A stretch of 10,789 nucleotides of DNA from Actinomycetes bacterium (lineage in GTDB: Bacteria > Actinomycetota > Actinomycetes > S36-B12 > UBA5976). A model generated the notes under the pieces. The model searched no databases, had not been told where the DNA came from, and worked only from the letters and a program-made list of their open reading frames with translations. Both the position numbers and the translations under genes were made by a program. The DNA lies in assembly GCA_021784375.1 (NCBI GenBank), contig JAJXSV010000062.1, positions 1-10,789 of the forward strand, written 5' to 3'. This document shows, in pieces, positions 1 through 6,278 of this stretch. Position 1 is the first letter of the stretch. Every line of letters begins with the position of its first letter.

Positions 1-795
1 GAGGTTCCCATCAATCCCGCCTCCTGCTGGGCCCTGCACCGCAATTCACTGCACGACGTGAACCTGGGCAGCCACCTCAACCCGCCCTGCCACTTCCTGC
101 GCGATGAGCACCTGCCCTACGTGTGCGTCCCCTTGCTGGCCCAGGGGCAGGCGCTCGGCATCATGCACGTGGTGGCCGAGCAGGCGCCGCCATCCCGCGA
201 CCGCTTCACGCACCTGGCTCGAGCCACGGGCGACAGCATCAGCCTCGCGCTCGCGAACATCCGCCTGCGCGAGAACCTGCAGGAGCTGTCGACGCGCGAT
301 CCCCTGACGGGCCTGTACAACCGGCGCTTCCTGGAGGACGCCCTGGTGCGTGAGCTGAGCCGGGCCGGCCGCACCGACCGCATGGGCGTGGTGGCCATGA
401 TGGACATCGACCACTTCAAGATGTACAACGACACCTACGGCCACGATGCGGGCGACGCCGTGCTCGTCGCCTTCGCCGCCCAACTCAAGGGCTTCCGCGG
501 TTCGGACCTACCCTGCCGCTACGGCGGCGAGGAGTTCCTGCTCGTGCTCACGGACCTCACCATGGAGCAGGCCCAGGTGCGCATGGAGAAGTTCCGCCTG
601 GAGATCGCCGGCCTCAAGCCGCTGCACCACGGCAAGTCGATGCCGGGCATCACGGTGTCGATCGGGCTCGCACCCTTCCCGCAGAAGGGCGAGGACGCGG
701 CCGCTCTCATCCGCCATGCCGACGCCGCCCTGTACCGGGCCAAGGAGGGTGGTCGCAACCGCATCGAGGTCGCAGACGGGCTGTTGAGCACCTGA
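1..795 (+). CDS. GAF-GGDEF diguanylate cyclase, 5' end missing
   Basis: Membrane-independent (as far as visible) diguanylate cyclase, which would make c-di-GMP from two GTP. The frame is open from base 1, so the start lies upstream of the window and 264 codons are visible. Residues 1-80 look like the C-terminal half of a GAF sensor domain (CWALHRN near the start, then CVPLLAQGQALGIMHV). A short helix leads into a complete GGDEF domain from about residue 98: DPLTGLYNRR, then MMDIDHFKMYNDTYGH, which carries the metal-binding Asp and substrate Asn. The active-site loop is GGEEF at 175-179. An RGSD at 166-169, five residues before it, is an intact RxxD product-inhibition site. All catalytic signatures are present, so it is expected to be active and feedback-inhibited. 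The in-frame GTG at 58 falls inside the GAF domain and is not a credible start. What the GAF domain senses cannot be told from this half. Confidence 0.93.
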   Translation, partial: EVPINPASCWALHRNSLHDVNLGSHLNPPCHFLRDEHLPYVCVPLLAQGQALGIMHVVAEQAPPSRDRFTHLARATGDSISLALANIRLRENLQELSTRDPLTGLYNRRFLEDALVRELSRAGRTDRMGVVAMMDIDHFKMYNDTYGHDAGDAVLVAFAAQLKGFRGSDLPCRYGGEEFLLVLTDLTMEQAQVRMEKFRLEIAGLKPLHHGKSMPGITVSIGLAPFPQKGEDAAALIRHADAALYRAKEGGRNRIEVADGLLST

Positions 796-857
796 GGCGC
801 GCATCCCGCGGGTGATCCACCTGTGCTGGAATAGCCCGTGAGCAGAGGGGCGAATCC

Positions 858-1124
858 ATGAATGCACGCGTGGGCGGCCTGCTGGTGCTCGTCATCAGCC
901 TGCTCGTCATCTTCCTGCTCCTACGCGGTGCCCTCAAGGCGCCCAGCCGTCCGCGGCGGGGACTGCACGCGCACATCAACGCCGACGGCTCGGCCAAGCG
1001 GGCCTATCGCTCGGCCCCGGAAGCGGCAGCAGCGGCCGCGGAATACCAGCACGACTTCGGGCAACGCATGAACCCGTACAAGTGCGCGCAGGGTGACCAC
1101 TGGCACATCGGGCACGCCCACTGA
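858..1124 (+). CDS. small single-pass membrane protein with His/Cys tail
   Basis: An 88-residue protein of unknown function. The ATG at 858 is preceded by a purine-rich AGAGGGG about 8 bases upstream, which supports the start. Residues 5-23 form one hydrophobic segment (GLLVLVISLLVIFLLL) followed by positive charges, so the bulk should face the cytoplasm. The rest is an Ala-rich, probably helical stretch ending in YKCAQGDHWHIGHAH. That ending resembles the YxCxxCxxWHxGH tail of small actinobacterial and phage zinc-ribbon-like proteins, but the usual second Cys is missing; His residues could still bind a metal. It is separated from the diguanylate cyclase gene by 62 bases and may or may not be co-transcribed with it. 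The gene reading is fairly secure because of start, hydrophobic segment and fit between neighbours; the function is not known. Confidence 0.75.
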   Translation: MNARVGGLLVLVISLLVIFLLLRGALKAPSRPRRGLHAHINADGSAKRAYRSAPEAAAAAAEYQHDFGQRMNPYKCAQGDHWHIGHAH

Positions 1125-1125
1125 G

Positions 1126-1143
1126 CGTCGCCCCGTGGTGACG
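1126..1143. terminator. GC-rich hairpin between convergent genes
   Basis: CGTCGCC at 1126-1132 pairs with GGTGACG at 1137-1143 (seven pairs, one of them G-U) around a CCGT loop. It begins two bases after the stop of the small membrane protein and lies 15 bases beyond the stop of the convergent regulator gene. There is no T-run on either side, so it is not a classical intrinsic terminator. Actinobacteria often use such U-less hairpins, and the position between two stop codons suits a bidirectional terminator. Confidence 0.4.
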
Positions 1144-1158
1144 TCGAAGGTCGCCCGG

Positions 1159-1815
1159 CTAGGCCTTCCCGGTGAGGCGCAGGACGCAGGCGTCCGGTTC
1201 CGCGAAGGGGTGGATGGACGAGCCGTCATCCGCCGCGCCCAAGCCCGCGAGCACGCCCCTCACGAGCCCGAGGTGCACGGTGCACACGACGTCGGGCTCC
1301 TCCCGCGCGGCATCGAGCAGCGGGCAGCGACGCAGTCGCATGGTTGTGCCTCGTCGGTCCGCAAGCGGATCGAAGCCGAGTTCCGCGAGCATCCGCAGCA
1401 GTCGACGACGGGCGGTGGCGGTTGTCACTGAGCGGGCATCCGCCACCAGCGCGCGGCCCCAGGCGTCGCCGGCGGCCAGCGCCTCACGTTCCGGGTGGCG
1501 GCTCGAGCGCTTGATCTGCGCTGCCAGGGCCAGTGCCAACGCGGTGTAGTGGCGCACGCGAGTGTCCGGCTCCGGCGTGGCGTCGACGGCGGAGTAGGCC
1601 CAGCCCGGCCGTCCGCGCCCGTTCACCGGTGCCGGTTCACGGGTCGCCAGCCCGCGGTCGACGAGCGCCTCCAGGTGCTCACGCACGGTGTTCACGTGCT
1701 GTCCGAGCTGTTCGGAGAGCGCGCTGGCCGTGGTCGCTCCAGCGAGCTGCTGCAACTGCTCGAGGACCTTCGAGCGAGCCGGCGTGAGGGGCGCGTTGTC
1801 GCGCTCATGACGCAT
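1159..1815 (-). CDS. winged-helix transcriptional regulator, ArsR/SufR-like
   Basis: DNA-binding repressor or activator of 218 residues. An N-terminal helix-turn-helix (about residues 25-60, ending in NTVREHLEALVDRGL) is followed by a wing with GRGRPGWAYS. This arrangement is seen in the actinobacterial HTH_20/ArsR-like proteins related to SufR. The C-terminal half carries RRCPLLDAA (C164), VVCTVHLG (C178) and PDACVLRL (C210). The C164-x13-C178 pair resembles part of the iron-sulfur ligand set of SufR, so a cluster or metal cofactor is possible but not shown. I chose the ATG at 1815 over the upstream ATG at 1875, because the extra 20 residues look non-coding and overlap the likely promoter. 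No Shine-Dalgarno is visible and a very short leader is likely. It is divergent from the hemerythrin-DUF2249 gene, its most likely target. Confidence 0.85.
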   Translation of the reverse strand: MRHERDNAPLTPARSKVLEQLQQLAGATTASALSEQLGQHVNTVREHLEALVDRGLATREPAPVNGRGRPGWAYSAVDATPEPDTRVRHYTALALALAAQIKRSSRHPEREALAAGDAWGRALVADARSVTTATARRRLLRMLAELGFDPLADRRGTTMRLRRCPLLDAAREEPDVVCTVHLGLVRGVLAGLGAADDGSSIHPFAEPDACVLRLTGKA

Positions 1816-1835
1816 CGGGGCGGGGCCGATTATTT

Positions 1836-1851
1836 TCACGGAGCAAAGTGT
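1836..1851. promoter_or_regulatory. candidate operator, imperfect inverted repeat
   Basis: TCACG (1836-1840) and AGTGT (1847-1851) form an interrupted dyad (TCAC...GTGT type) separated by six bases. It sits exactly between the proposed -35 and -10 of the minus-strand regulator promoter. The half-sites are close to the ACACT-N5-TGTGA palindrome I recall for mycobacterial SufR, with one mismatch and one extra spacer base. Binding by the adjacent regulator, giving autorepression and control of the hemerythrin gene, is inference. Confidence 0.4.
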
Positions 1852-1886
1852 AGTAATTTCAGGGGCGGAGAACACAACGCCACACC

Positions 1887-1892
1887 AAGGAG
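1887..1892 (+). promoter_or_regulatory. ribosome binding site for the GTG start at 1899
   Basis: AAGGAG ends six bases before GTG at 1899. This strong Shine-Dalgarno fixes the GTG as the start of the hemerythrin-DUF2249 gene. Confidence 0.8.
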
Positions 1893-1898
1893 ATCATC

Positions 1899-2696
1899 GT
1901 GGATGTCGTCATCGCATCGAGCGCTGCGGACGCAGCGGCCGTCGAGGCCGTCAAGCACCATCATGCACAACTCGCAGGCGCGCTCGAAGCGCTCGTCGAG
2001 GCCACCGTCACCGCCGTCGGTCGCCTCGGCGACGATGGCGCGCATCCGCTCACCACGGCACGCTTGGCGCTGTTGCGCTTCTGTGACGAGGAGTTGCTGC
2101 CGCATGCCGCGGCCGAGGAGCAGTCCATGTACCCCGCCGGGGGCGCCTTCGACATCGGGACCCTGCTCGTCGAGGCCATGACCGCTGAGCACCGCGTGAT
2201 CGGTGGACTGGTGGAGCGGATCCGCAGCGAGGACAGTCCGGTCCGCATCGCCTCGACGGCGGTGGCCCTGCGCGTGCTCTTCGGCTCGCACCTAGCGAAG
2301 GAGAACGACATCATCCTGCCCCTGCTCGCAGCCGAGCCGAGCGTCTCGGTGGCGGCGCTGCTCGATGGCATGCACGAACTGCTCGGCGGTGAAGCGCAGG
2401 CGGATGAGCACGCCGAGGGCGCCGCAGGCGGTTGTGGGGGGACGTGCGGTTGCGGTGGGGCGGCCGCTGACGCGGCGCCGGAACTCGACCTCCGTGCCGT
2501 CCCGCACTCGGTGCGACATGCCACGGCGTTCGGTGCGGTGGGAGCCATCGCCACGGGCCAGTCGCTCGTGCTCGTGGCGCCGCATGACCCGCTGCCCCTC
2601 CTCGGCCAGATCGAGGCGCGCGAGCCGCAGGCCTTCACCATCAGCTACGTGGAGCGCGGGCCCGAGGCCTGGCGCGTGCGCCTGAGCCGCGTCTAG
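1899..2696 (+). CDS. hemerythrin - Cys linker - DUF2249 protein
   Basis: A 265-residue soluble protein. Residues 15-145 are a hemerythrin (HHE) four-helix bundle with the usual diiron ligands visible: H21/H22 (KHHHAQL), H69 and E73 (PHAAAEE), H98 (AEHRVI), H131 and E135 (SHLAKEND). Such bundles bind O2, NO or peroxide at a diiron site. A Gly-rich linker with C179, C183 and C185 (CxxxCxC) follows. The C-terminal 70 residues are a DUF2249 domain (ELDLRAVPHSVRHATAF, then VLVAPHDPLPLL), a fold shared with TusA-like proteins. Hemerythrin and DUF2249 proteins are often found in NO- or nitrogen-oxide-stress regulons; this is family knowledge, and no NO reductase gene is seen here. It is divergent from a SufR-like regulator. 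The stop codon overlaps that of the convergent sirB. Possible roles are O2/NO sensing or iron-sulfur repair. Confidence 0.9.
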   Translation: MDVVIASSAADAAAVEAVKHHHAQLAGALEALVEATVTAVGRLGDDGAHPLTTARLALLRFCDEELLPHAAAEEQSMYPAGGAFDIGTLLVEAMTAEHRVIGGLVERIRSEDSPVRIASTAVALRVLFGSHLAKENDIILPLLAAEPSVSVAALLDGMHELLGGEAQADEHAEGAAGGCGGTCGCGGAAADAAPELDLRAVPHSVRHATAFGAVGAIATGQSLVLVAPHDPLPLLGQIEAREPQAFTISYVERGPEAWRVRLSRV

Positions 2697-3352
2697 GACG
2701 CCAGGGGCGCGTACACACGTTCGCGCAGCAGGTCAATGACGGCCTGCAGTGCACCGAGCGGCGGCGTCGCAGGGATGCCTGCGGCTGCCGCCGCCGCGGC
2801 GATGCGGTCCGGGAGGATGCCGGGCTGCAGGACGAAGGCGATGACGCCGACCGCGCCCGTCTCCGCGATGGCGTCGGCCACCCGGGGGTGGGCCTGCGCG
2901 GCATAGCCCACCGTGACCGGCTGGCGGAGGCGGACAGCCAGGGCCCGGGCCAGTTGCTGCAAGGCGAGTTGCGCGCTGGCATCCCTGGTTCCGGCCGCGG
3001 CCAGCACCAAGGGGCCGGCGGGCAGCCGGGCGGCGCCGTCGAGCGCCAGTTCGAGGGCGGGCCCGAGGGGCTCCGCCAGCACGACCTCCCGATCCAGGGC
3101 CCTGACCAGTCGCGGCACATCGACGCGCGCATGGAAGGCGCGTGACAGCAGCATCGGCACCACGACGATCTCGCCCGCTGTGGCCGGAATGGCGGCCACC
3201 GCCTGCTGCAGCGTGGGGTGGGCGAGGTCCAGGTAGGCGACGCACACCTCGACACCCGGGAGGGCGGCGGACAGGGCACTCGCGATCTCGCGCGTGACCA
3301 CGTCCGCACGGGGGTCCCGACTGCCGTGACTGAGCAGGACGACGGCGGTCAT
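2693..3352 (-). CDS. sirB: sirohydrochlorin ferrochelatase (SirB/CbiX type)
   Basis: Cytoplasmic chelatase of 219 residues that inserts Fe2+ into sirohydrochlorin, the last step to siroheme, the cofactor of the sulfite reductase in the same operon. The first half starts LLSHGSRDPRAD with H9 and has SRAFHARVDVP with H74. These correspond to the two metal-handling histidines of CbiX proteins. The second half repeats the fold (LAAAGTRDA, TVGYAAQAHP, FVLQPGILPDRI) without the histidines, so this is the two-domain form. The start is the ATG at 3352; a GTG at 3394 would add 14 residues that do not fit the family. No Shine-Dalgarno is evident, and the gap to cysN is 51 bases. A cobalt chelatase (CbiX for B12) is the main alternative, but the operon context favours iron. 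Its stop overlaps the convergent hemerythrin gene. Confidence 0.92.
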   Translation of the reverse strand: MTAVVLLSHGSRDPRADVVTREIASALSAALPGVEVCVAYLDLAHPTLQQAVAAIPATAGEIVVVPMLLSRAFHARVDVPRLVRALDREVVLAEPLGPALELALDGAARLPAGPLVLAAAGTRDASAQLALQQLARALAVRLRQPVTVGYAAQAHPRVADAIAETGAVGVIAFVLQPGILPDRIAAAAAAAGIPATPPLGALQAVIDLLRERVYAPLAS

Positions 3353-3403
3353 GTCAGGGCCGGGAGCGCGGGGATGTCGGCACGTGCATGCCACGAGAGC
3401 CTG

Positions 3404-4687
3404 TCATATCGTCCAGTTCCCGCCCAGTGCGGCAGCCACCAGGCCCGCACCGAGGACGTCACCGGACTGCTCGTCGATGAGGGCGAAGGAGCCCGTCCGT
3501 CGTGAGTCCTCGTAGGTGTCGTACGCGACCGGCACCGCCAGTCGGATGCGCACACGACCGATGTCGTTGAGCTCCAGTTGCGCGACGGGCACGGGCTCGA
3601 AGCTGTCGATGTCGAAGCCATCGACCAGGTCCTCGACGATGGCACGGACGAGTGCGGTGCCGATGCGCACGTACACGCGGCGTCCCGGCTTCAGCGGCCG
3701 TTCGGCGAGCCAGCACACGGTTCCCAGCAGTTCCTCGCGCGCCGTCACCTCGCTGCTCGCCTTCGCCAGCAGGTCGCCGCGCGTCACGTCGATGTCGTGC
3801 TGGAGGCGGAGCACGACCGACTGTGGCGCGATCGCCTCCGCGAGCGCGCCGTCGTACGTGTCGATGCCCGTGACCACGGACTCGATGCCGGCGGGATGCA
3901 CGATCACGCGATCGCCGACCGCGATGCGTCCTCCGGTGATCTGGCCGGCGTATCCGCGGTAGTCACGGTGGGAACCGGTGCGGGGGAGGATCACGGTCTG
4001 CACGGGGAAGCGGAATTCACCTTGCTGCTCAAGCACTTCCACGGATTCCAGGAAGTCGAGCAAGGTGGGGCCCGAGTACCACGGCACATGCGTCGAGGGT
4101 GCCGCGATGTTGTCGCCGAGCAGCGCCGACACGGGGATCGCGGTGACGTCCCGGATGCCGAGCGCGCGCCCCAGCAGCAGGAACTCGGTCTCGATGCGCC
4201 GGAACACGCGCTCGTCCCAGTCCACGAGGTCGAACTTGTTCACGGTGAGCACGACGTGTTGCACGCGCATGAGGGCGGCGATGGCGAGGTGGCGCTTGGT
4301 CTGCTCGAGGATGCCGTGGCGCGCATCGACGAGCACCACGACGACGTCGGCCGTGGAGGCGCCGGTGACGGTGTTCCGCGTGTACTGCACGTGCCCCGGG
4401 CAGTCGGCGAGCACGAACTTGCGCCGTGGCGTGGCGAAGTAGCGGTACGCGACATCGATGGTGATGCCCTGCTCGCGCTCCGCGCGCAGGCCGTCCGTCA
4501 CGAGTGACAGGTCAAGGGCACCGTTGCCACGGCCCACGCTCGCGCGCTCCACCGCTTCGATGGTGTCCGCGAACAGCGACTTGGTGTCGAACAGCAGGCG
4601 ACCCACGAGCGTGGACTTGCCGTCGTCGACCGAGCCCACCGTGGACAGGCGCAGGAGCCCGGTGTCGATGGCTGTTTCCGTCGTCAT
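3404..4687 (-). CDS. cysN: sulfate adenylyltransferase subunit 1 (GTPase)
   Basis: The GTPase subunit of ATP sulfurylase (427 residues). It couples GTP hydrolysis to formation of adenosine 5'-phosphosulfate (APS) from sulfate and ATP by CysD. It is an EF-Tu-like protein: G1 loop GSVDDGKST at 18-26, G2 region GITIDVAYRYF around 74-84, G3 DCPGH at 95-99, G4 NKFD at 150-153, and a SAL near 187. EF-Tu-like domains 2 and 3 follow (for example DYRGYAGQITGG). The protein ends after domain 3, so there is no fused CysC APS kinase as in many CysNC proteins; this agrees with an APS-type CysH in the same operon. The ATG at 4687 shares its A with the cysD stop (TGATG). AGAGGGG at 4702-4696, eight bases before the start, is a good Shine-Dalgarno, so both coupling and independent initiation are possible. 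Confidence 0.97.
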   Translation of the reverse strand: MTTETAIDTGLLRLSTVGSVDDGKSTLVGRLLFDTKSLFADTIEAVERASVGRGNGALDLSLVTDGLRAEREQGITIDVAYRYFATPRRKFVLADCPGHVQYTRNTVTGASTADVVVVLVDARHGILEQTKRHLAIAALMRVQHVVLTVNKFDLVDWDERVFRRIETEFLLLGRALGIRDVTAIPVSALLGDNIAAPSTHVPWYSGPTLLDFLESVEVLEQQGEFRFPVQTVILPRTGSHRDYRGYAGQITGGRIAVGDRVIVHPAGIESVVTGIDTYDGALAEAIAPQSVVLRLQHDIDVTRGDLLAKASSEVTAREELLGTVCWLAERPLKPGRRVYVRIGTALVRAIVEDLVDGFDIDSFEPVPVAQLELNDIGRVRIRLAVPVAYDTYEDSRRTGSFALIDEQSGDVLGAGLVAAALGGNWTI

Positions 4688-5589
4688 CAGAAGTACCCCT
4701 CTCGCTTGCGATCTTCCATGGCGGCCTCGGAGGCGCGATCGTCCGCTCGTGTCGCACCGCGTTCGGTGAGGCGGCTCTCACCGATCTCCCGGATGATCGT
4801 CGCCACGTCGGCCGCCGCGGAGACGACAGCCCCGGTGCAGCTCATGTCGCCCACGGTCCGGTAGCGCACCACCTGCCGCTGCAGCTGCTCGCGCGGACCG
4901 GGTCCGCCCCAACGGCCCGGCGCCAGCCACATGCCGTCACGTTGGAAGACCTCGCGCTCGTGCGCGTAGTAGATCGAGGGCAGGTCGATGCCCTCGCGCT
5001 CGATGTACCGCCACACGTCCAGCTCGGTCCAGTCCGACAGCGGGAACACGCGCACGTGCTCGCCGGGCAGGTGCCTGCCGTTGTAGAGGTTCCACAGCTC
5101 GGGACGTTGACGGCGCGGGTCCCAGCCGCCGAAGGAGTCGCGCAGCGAGAACACCCGTTCCTTGGCGCGCGCCTTCTCCTCGTCCCGACGTCCGCCACCG
5201 AGGACGGCGTCGTACCTGCCGTCCCGGATGCTCTCCACGAGCGGCAGCGTCTGCAGCGCGTTGCGTGAGCCGTCGGGCCGCTCAGCCAACTCGCCGCGAT
5301 CGATCCAGTCCTGGACCTGCGCCACCCTGAGCGTGAGGCCGAGGCGGTCGACGGTGCGGTCCCGATACTCGATGACCTCCGGGAAGTTGTGACCGGTGTC
5401 GACGTGCAGCAGGGTGAATGCCGGCAGTGCGGGGTGGAAGGCCTTGAGTGCGAGGTGCAGCATGACCGCGGAGTCCTTGCCACCGGAGAAGAGCAGCGCC
5501 GGGCGCTCGAACTGGCCTGCCACCTCGCGCAGGACGTGGATGGACCAGGCCTCGAGCAGGTCGAGGCTCGTGAGGGTCGGTGTGCTCAT
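4687..5589 (-). CDS. cysD: sulfate adenylyltransferase subunit 2
   Basis: Catalytic subunit of ATP sulfurylase (300 residues) and partner of CysN. It transfers AMP from ATP to sulfate to give APS. It belongs to the PP-loop N-type ATP pyrophosphatases, with SGGKDS at 35-40 followed by AVMLHLALKAF, then LHVDTGHNFPEVIEYRD. The C-terminal end DRASEAAMEDRKREGYF is typical for CysD. I chose the ATG at 5589 over 5604 because it overlaps the cysH stop as ATGA, while the five extra residues add nothing recognisable. No clear Shine-Dalgarno is seen, so initiation probably depends on ribosomes finishing cysH. Confidence 0.97.
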   Translation of the reverse strand: MSTPTLTSLDLLEAWSIHVLREVAGQFERPALLFSGGKDSAVMLHLALKAFHPALPAFTLLHVDTGHNFPEVIEYRDRTVDRLGLTLRVAQVQDWIDRGELAERPDGSRNALQTLPLVESIRDGRYDAVLGGGRRDEEKARAKERVFSLRDSFGGWDPRRQRPELWNLYNGRHLPGEHVRVFPLSDWTELDVWRYIEREGIDLPSIYYAHEREVFQRDGMWLAPGRWGGPGPREQLQRQVVRYRTVGDMSCTGAVVSAAADVATIIREIGESRLTERGATRADDRASEAAMEDRKREGYF

Positions 5590-6278
5590 AGGTGAAGCCC
5601 GCATTCCGTCTTGCCCTGCCCCGCCCAGCGACCCGACCGCGGGTCTGCGCCATCCGCCACCGGGGAGGTGCAGGGGGCGCAGCCGATCGAGGGATACCCG
5701 CGATAGATCAAGGGGTTCACCGGGACGTCGTTGGTGATGATGTATGCGGTGAGCTCGTCGTCGGTCCAGGCCGCCATGGGGTTGATCTTGACCATGCCCC
5801 GCCGCTCGTCGAACTCCACGAGTTGCGTGTTGACGCGCGTGGGCGCATCGACACGGCGCACGCCGGTCACCCAGGCCTGGTAGCCGGCGAGGCCGCGGTT
5901 CAGTGGCTCGACCTTGCGCAGCGCGCAGCAGCGATTGGGGTCGCGTGCGAAGAGGTCGGGACCGTGCTCGGCCGCCTGTTCGGCGATGGTCTGCAGTGGG
6001 TGGATGTCAATGATGCGGACGTCGACCCGCCGGGCCACATCGTCGCGCGTGGCGAGGGTCTCGGCGAAGTGGTAATCCGTATCGAGGAAAAGCACGTCGA
6101 CACCCGGTGCCTGCGTGGCGACGAGGTGCGAGAGGGCGCCGTTCGCCATGGACTCGGCCACGATGATGGAGCGACCGAAGGCCTGCACGGCCCAGGCGAT
6201 GGCGCTGTTCGCGTCGACGGAGACGGCGTTGCCCTCGGCCACCAGGGCCTCGAGTTCGCTGCGGGTTCGGTGACTCAT
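5586..6278 (-). CDS. cysH: assimilatory APS reductase, 4Fe-4S type
   Basis: Cytoplasmic adenylylsulfate reductase (230 residues) that reduces APS to sulfite and AMP with thioredoxin. It has the iron-sulfur signature that separates APS reductases from PAPS reductases: CC at 117-118 (RDPNRCCALRK) and CxxC at 200-203 (SIGCAPC). The catalytic cysteine is C226 in the terminal KTECGLH. The nucleotide-binding segment reads VAESMANGALSHL near 40-52, somewhat different from the common SFxAED form but like the mycobacterial variants. WVTGVRRVDAPTR around 136-148 is highly conserved in actinobacteria. The start ATG at 6278 overlaps the sir stop (ATGA) and has GAGGAGGG nine bases upstream. An upstream ATG at 6311 would intrude 36 bases into sir and is less likely. 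Confidence 0.97.
   Translation of the reverse strand: MSHRTRSELEALVAEGNAVSVDANSAIAWAVQAFGRSIIVAESMANGALSHLVATQAPGVDVLFLDTDYHFAETLATRDDVARRVDVRIIDIHPLQTIAEQAAEHGPDLFARDPNRCCALRKVEPLNRGLAGYQAWVTGVRRVDAPTRVNTQLVEFDERRGMVKINPMAAWTDDELTAYIITNDVPVNPLIYRGYPSIGCAPCTSPVADGADPRSGRWAGQGKTECGLHL

Larger units (their letters stand above)
1816..1898. promoter_or_regulatory. divergent promoter region
   Basis: An 83-bp gap between the divergent regulator and hemerythrin genes, with a conspicuous AT-rich core (1829-1859) in otherwise very GC-rich DNA. On the minus strand, TTACTA (1856-1851) and AATAAT (1834-1829) are 16 bases apart and make a plausible -35/-10 pair. Transcription would begin only a few bases before the ATG at 1815. 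On the plus strand AGTAAT (1852-1857) is a possible -10 for the hemerythrin gene, but no good -35 is seen. The two promoters would overlap face to face. Confidence 0.55.

Noticed and set aside
58..795. GTG at 58 as the start of the diguanylate cyclase
   Set aside because: The frame is open from base 1 and the preceding codons (PASCWALHRN) are GAF-like, so the gene begins outside the window.
1816..1875. Earlier ATG at 1875 for the regulator
   Set aside because: The extra segment is AT-rich, contains the likely promoter and dyad, and is not protein-like. The ATG at 1815 fits the family.
2430..2465. GC-rich TGCGG-type near-repeats in the hemerythrin gene
   Set aside because: They encode the Gly/Cys linker of the protein. 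They are imperfect and too few to be a repeat array.
3578..4507. 309-codon open frame on the plus strand
   Set aside because: Antisense to cysN, with His/Asp/Val-rich composition and no recognisable domain.
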